A stretch of DNA of 7,823 nucleotides from Spirochaetia bacterium. Its GTDB lineage: Bacteria; Spirochaetota; Spirochaetia; DTKZ01. The stretch lies in the NCBI GenBank assembly GCA_031270615.1, contig JAISXE010000095.1, positions 1 through 7,823 of the forward strand, given 5' to 3'. Below, in pieces: positions 5,209 to 7,823 of the stretch (position 1 is its first letter; each line of letters opens with the position of its first letter). A program made the position numbers and the translations under genes. The notes beneath the pieces are model-generated. The model was not told the origin of the DNA, ran no database searches, and saw only the letters and a list, made by a program, of their open reading frames with translations.

Positions 5209-6711
5209 ATGGATTTCGGATTTCTTTTTGCCAGCATTGCTCCGGTGTTTGCCCCGGACAACCTTTTTTTCGTTCTTATGGGGGCCTTCGGGGGCGTACT
5301 CATCGGTTCCATCCCCGGCCTTACCTCGACAATGGGAATAGCCCTGCTGATTCCCTTTACCTACGGACTGTCGATTGTTTCCTCAATCGGGATGCTTTTG
5401 GGTATTTTCTGCGGCGCCATGTACGGCGGCTCCATTGCCTCGATTCTGATTAAAACGCCGGGAACCCCTGCGGCGGCCGCCACCGTCCTTGACGGCTACC
5501 CCATGGGCCAGAAGGGCGAGGCGGGCAGGGCGCTTTCCATAGCCCTTTTCGCGTCCTTCGCCGGAGGCATAATCGGCGCGCTTCTTATGACGTTTTTAAG
5601 TCCCTTTATTTCCCGCATGGCCCTCAAATTCGGGCCGGCGGAATTCTTCACCCTCGCGGTTTTCGGCCTTTCGGTTATCATCTCGATTTCCGGCAAAAGC
5701 CTCATCAAGGGGCTTATGAGCGGGTTTTTCGGGCTGCTCCTCGCCACGGTGGGCATGGACAAAATCTCCGGCTTCCTGCGCTACAGCAGGCTGGAAGGTT
5801 TCTACGAGGGCATACCCTTCATTCCCGCCCTCATCGGGCTTTTTGCCCTTTCCGAGGTGTACGCGAACATTGAAAACATCATGAAGAGCCAAAAAGTCAC
5901 GGCAAAGATCAGCGGGGTGCTTCCCGGCTGGCAGGACATCAAAACAATCGCCCGCGCCATCATTACCGGGAGTTTTATCGGCACCTTCATCGGCGCCATC
6001 CCCGGGGCCGGCGGCGACATCGCGGCCTTTGTCTCCTACTCGGAGGCCAAGCGCGTCAGCAAGCATCCCGAAAAGTTCGGAACCGGGGTTCCCGAGGGAA
6101 TCGCCGCCGCCGAATCCGCGAACAACGCCTGCTCCGGCGGGGCAATGATCCCCATGCTGACCCTGGGCGTTCCCGGCGACTCGAATACGGCCGTTCTTGT
6201 GGGCGCGTTTATCATGCAAGGCTTCCAGCCCGGCCCCATGATGTATGTGGAACACATGGACATTATCTACGCGGTATTCGCCTCCATGATTGTGGCCAAC
6301 TTCGCCTTTCTCCTTGTGGGAATGTGCGGGGTCAGGCTTTTCGCGAAGGTTATTTCCCTTGAGCGCAAATTCCTCATTCCGGCCATCCTGGCGCTCTCCC
6401 TGGTGGGTGCCTACGCCATGAACCGGAATATGTTCGACGTGTATTTCGCCCTCGTGATGGGAGTGGCCGGTTATCTTTTGCAGAAATACGATTTCCCCTT
6501 AAGTCCCATTCTTCTTGCGCTTATCCTGGGACCCATGAGCGAGGCCAACCTCCGCCGCTTCATGCTGATAGACAACGGGCAGTTCTGGAGGATTTCCACC
6601 AAGCCCATCTGCGTCGTTTTTCTGCTGCTTGCCGTCGGCTCGCTGATTGCTTCGGTCAGAAACCAGCGGAAAATCAACAAACGCATTGCCGAAAGCGGCG
6701 GTGAAAAATAG
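5209..6711 (+). CDS. tctA: Tripartite tricarboxylate transporter large membrane subunit (TctA)
   Basis: The 500-residue product is the main carrier of the transporter, with about 10-12 membrane segments, and moves the ligand in using an ion gradient. Family motifs: GGVLIGSIPGLTSTMGIALL (28-47), LIKTPGTPAAAATVLDGYPM (80-99) followed by GQKGEAGRAL, and the second-half repeat GTFIGAIPGAGGDIAAFVSY (258-277) with KFGTGVPEGIAAAESANNA (289-307) and LGVPGDSNTAVLVGAF (319-334). The paired IPG motifs reflect the internal duplication of the family. The start is ATG 5209, preceded by AGGGGGG ending 3 nt before it, a close and slightly imperfect binding site. The frame is open upstream to before 4669, but that part overlaps tctB and has no TctA character. 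Nothing is truncated or missing. Length equals the usual family length of about 500. Confidence 0.96.
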   Translation: MDFGFLFASIAPVFAPDNLFFVLMGAFGGVLIGSIPGLTSTMGIALLIPFTYGLSIVSSIGMLLGIFCGAMYGGSIASILIKTPGTPAAAATVLDGYPMGQKGEAGRALSIALFASFAGGIIGALLMTFLSPFISRMALKFGPAEFFTLAVFGLSVIISISGKSLIKGLMSGFFGLLLATVGMDKISGFLRYSRLEGFYEGIPFIPALIGLFALSEVYANIENIMKSQKVTAKISGVLPGWQDIKTIARAIITGSFIGTFIGAIPGAGGDIAAFVSYSEAKRVSKHPEKFGTGVPEGIAAAESANNACSGGAMIPMLTLGVPGDSNTAVLVGAFIMQGFQPGPMMYVEHMDIIYAVFASMIVANFAFLLVGMCGVRLFAKVISLERKFLIPAILALSLVGAYAMNRNMFDVYFALVMGVAGYLLQKYDFPLSPILLALILGPMSEANLRRFMLIDNGQFWRISTKPICVVFLLLAVGSLIASVRNQRKINKRIAESGGEK

Positions 6712-6719
6712 GGGCCTGC

Positions 6720-6749
6720 CGGGCCGGAAGGCTTTCCGGCCCGTTTTTT
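6720..6749 (+). terminator. Intrinsic terminator of the tctCBA operon
   Basis: A perfect 10-bp GC-rich stem (6720-6729 with 6734-6743) with a 4-nt loop is followed by six T residues (6744-6749). It begins 8 bp after the tctA stop. It lies only 19 bp upstream of the next start codon, so it also separates, or gates, expression of the hydrolase gene. Confidence 0.92.
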
Positions 6750-6768
6750 CCCCGCAGATCCCGGCGCG

Positions 6769-7716
6769 ATGAAACCCTCCCTCCGCACGGCGCTGCGCCT
6801 AGGCGCGCTTGTCAGCATCCTTGGTTTTCTTGCAAGCGCGGGCGGCGGGACCTACCTCTTTTATTTCGCCCTTGCCCGCAAAGGGCCTGCCCACGAGGAG
6901 CGGGCCGCCGCAACCGACGAGATCGCGGCGCAAAGCCGCCTGCAAGGCCGGGCGTGGATGCGCGCCTCTCCTTTTGAAACCCTGTCCGCCAGCGCGAAAG
7001 ACGGCGTAAGCCTTCGGGGCTACTACCGTGGCGGCCCTTCGCGGCGCACGGCCGTCCTGGTTCACGGGTACGGGACAAACGCCTCCCTCATGGCGGACTA
7101 CGCCCGCTTTTACCTTGAAGACGGCATTAACGTCTTCCTGCCCGACAACCGCGCCCACGGGGCCTCCGGCGGCCAGTGGGTAGGCATGGGCTGGCTGGAC
7201 AGGGACGACCTTCTTGTATGGATCCAGGCGCTGATTGAAAAGGCGAATGGCGGCTGCGAAATTCTTTTGCACGGGATTTCCATGGGCGCGGCGGCCGTCA
7301 TGATGGCGGGCGGCGCGGAAATTCCCTCCCAGGTAAAATGCCTTATCGCGGACTGCGGCTACACCTCCGTCGAGGCGCAATTCAAATACCAACTGGAACA
7401 CATGTTCGGCCTGCCGCCCTTCCCTCTTTTCCACATCGCGAGCCTTGAATCGAAAATCATCGCCGGCTACGGTTTCGCGGAGGCAAGCGCCCTGGAAGCG
7501 GTAAAAAAATCGCGCATCCCGATATTTTTCATCCACGGGGACGCCGACGATTTTGTACCCGCGCGCATGGCCCGCGAGTTATACGAAAGCGCCCCAGGCG
7601 AAAAACGGCTGTGGCTTGTCCCCGGGGCGCAACACGCAATGGCGTATTATGCGAACCCGCAGGAGTACGTCCGGCAGGTGCGGGATTTTTACCGGGAATT
7701 TTTAAGCGATCCTTAA
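6769..7716 (+). CDS. Membrane-anchored alpha/beta hydrolase
   Basis: The 315-residue product is a serine hydrolase of the alpha/beta fold, similar in layout to YqkD-like predicted esterases or peptidases. Residues about 11-35 form one hydrophobic segment after a basic start (R6, R10), so the catalytic domain is probably anchored outside the cytoplasmic membrane. Active-site pattern: VLVHGYG (96-102) for the oxyanion hole, HGISMG (168-173) with nucleophile S171, HGDADDFVP (256-264) with probable acid D260, and GAQHA (286-290) with H289. The triad looks complete. The substrate is unknown. The ATG has no visible Shine-Dalgarno sequence and lies just after the tctA terminator, and no promoter is evident in the 19-bp gap; expression may depend on readthrough or a promoter inside tctA. 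No alternative start is found between the tctA stop and 6769 in this frame. A shorter start at 6958 would remove the anchor. No functional link to the transporter is shown. Confidence 0.88.
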   Translation: MKPSLRTALRLGALVSILGFLASAGGGTYLFYFALARKGPAHEERAAATDEIAAQSRLQGRAWMRASPFETLSASAKDGVSLRGYYRGGPSRRTAVLVHGYGTNASLMADYARFYLEDGINVFLPDNRAHGASGGQWVGMGWLDRDDLLVWIQALIEKANGGCEILLHGISMGAAAVMMAGGAEIPSQVKCLIADCGYTSVEAQFKYQLEHMFGLPPFPLFHIASLESKIIAGYGFAEASALEAVKKSRIPIFFIHGDADDFVPARMARELYESAPGEKRLWLVPGAQHAMAYYANPQEYVRQVRDFYREFLSDP

Positions 7717-7823
7717 ATAAGCACCCACCGCGCGCAATAGAATACGAAAAACCACTGTCCACACGGAAAAGGCGGAAAAACACGGGCTTTTTGATAGAAA
7801 TTTCGTAACTATTCAGTCGCCTC

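Noticed and set aside
4669..6711. An upstream extension of tctA to a 680-codon frame.
   Set aside because: The first 180 codons overlap tctB out of frame and give a basic, low-complexity translation. TctA proteins start at MDFGFLF-like sequences and are about 500 residues, matching the ATG at 5209.
6799..7536. A 245-codon minus-strand frame opposite the hydrolase gene.
   Set aside because: The plus strand carries a complete catalytic triad in the right order, while the minus frame shows no family pattern.
7717..7823. A terminator or promoter after the hydrolase gene.
   Set aside because: The only pairing I find is a five-base A/T stem around 7775-7790, too weak to call, and no paired -35 and -10 hexamers stand out.

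Overview
The window looks like chromosomal DNA of a GC-rich spirochaete, most likely a treponeme relative. The support is indirect. The substrate-binding protein has a signal peptide ending in FATGGSES, a style common in Treponema exported proteins. groES stands alone without groEL, as I recall for Treponema pallidum. The partial first gene resembles the Uma2-type genes that are plentiful in treponemes. Species cannot be fixed from this sequence.

Layout. (1) 2-139: the 3' end of a probable Uma2-family gene. (2) 140-450: a non-coding stretch packed with inverted repeats, ending in a perfect 19-bp palindrome that abuts a good promoter. (3) 451-2910: a complete DinG-type iron-sulfur helicase with a JAMM/RadC-like metal-binding domain fused to its N-terminus. 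(4) 2974-3240, minus strand: groES, convergent with the helicase gene, with its own promoter and an intrinsic terminator in the 63-bp gap. (5) 3241-3677: a divergent intergenic region with a second palindrome cluster and the promoter area of the next operon. (6) 3678-6711: a complete tripartite tricarboxylate transporter operon in the order tctC-tctB-tctA, with a strong hairpin between tctC and tctB and an intrinsic terminator after tctA. (7) 6769-7716: a membrane-anchored alpha/beta hydrolase starting just after that terminator. (8) 7717-7823: no recognisable feature.

How the genes work together. The three tct genes form one uptake system: a periplasmic receptor (TctC) hands a small carboxylate-type ligand to the TctA/TctB membrane carrier. 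The substrate is not readable from sequence. The helicase, groES and hydrolase appear to be independent transcription units. The most unusual items are the JAMM-DinG fusion and the two clusters of modular palindromes (140-404 and 3401-3512), whose hairpins mostly have T-rich loops of 2-4 nt on one strand and look like members of a dispersed repeat family.
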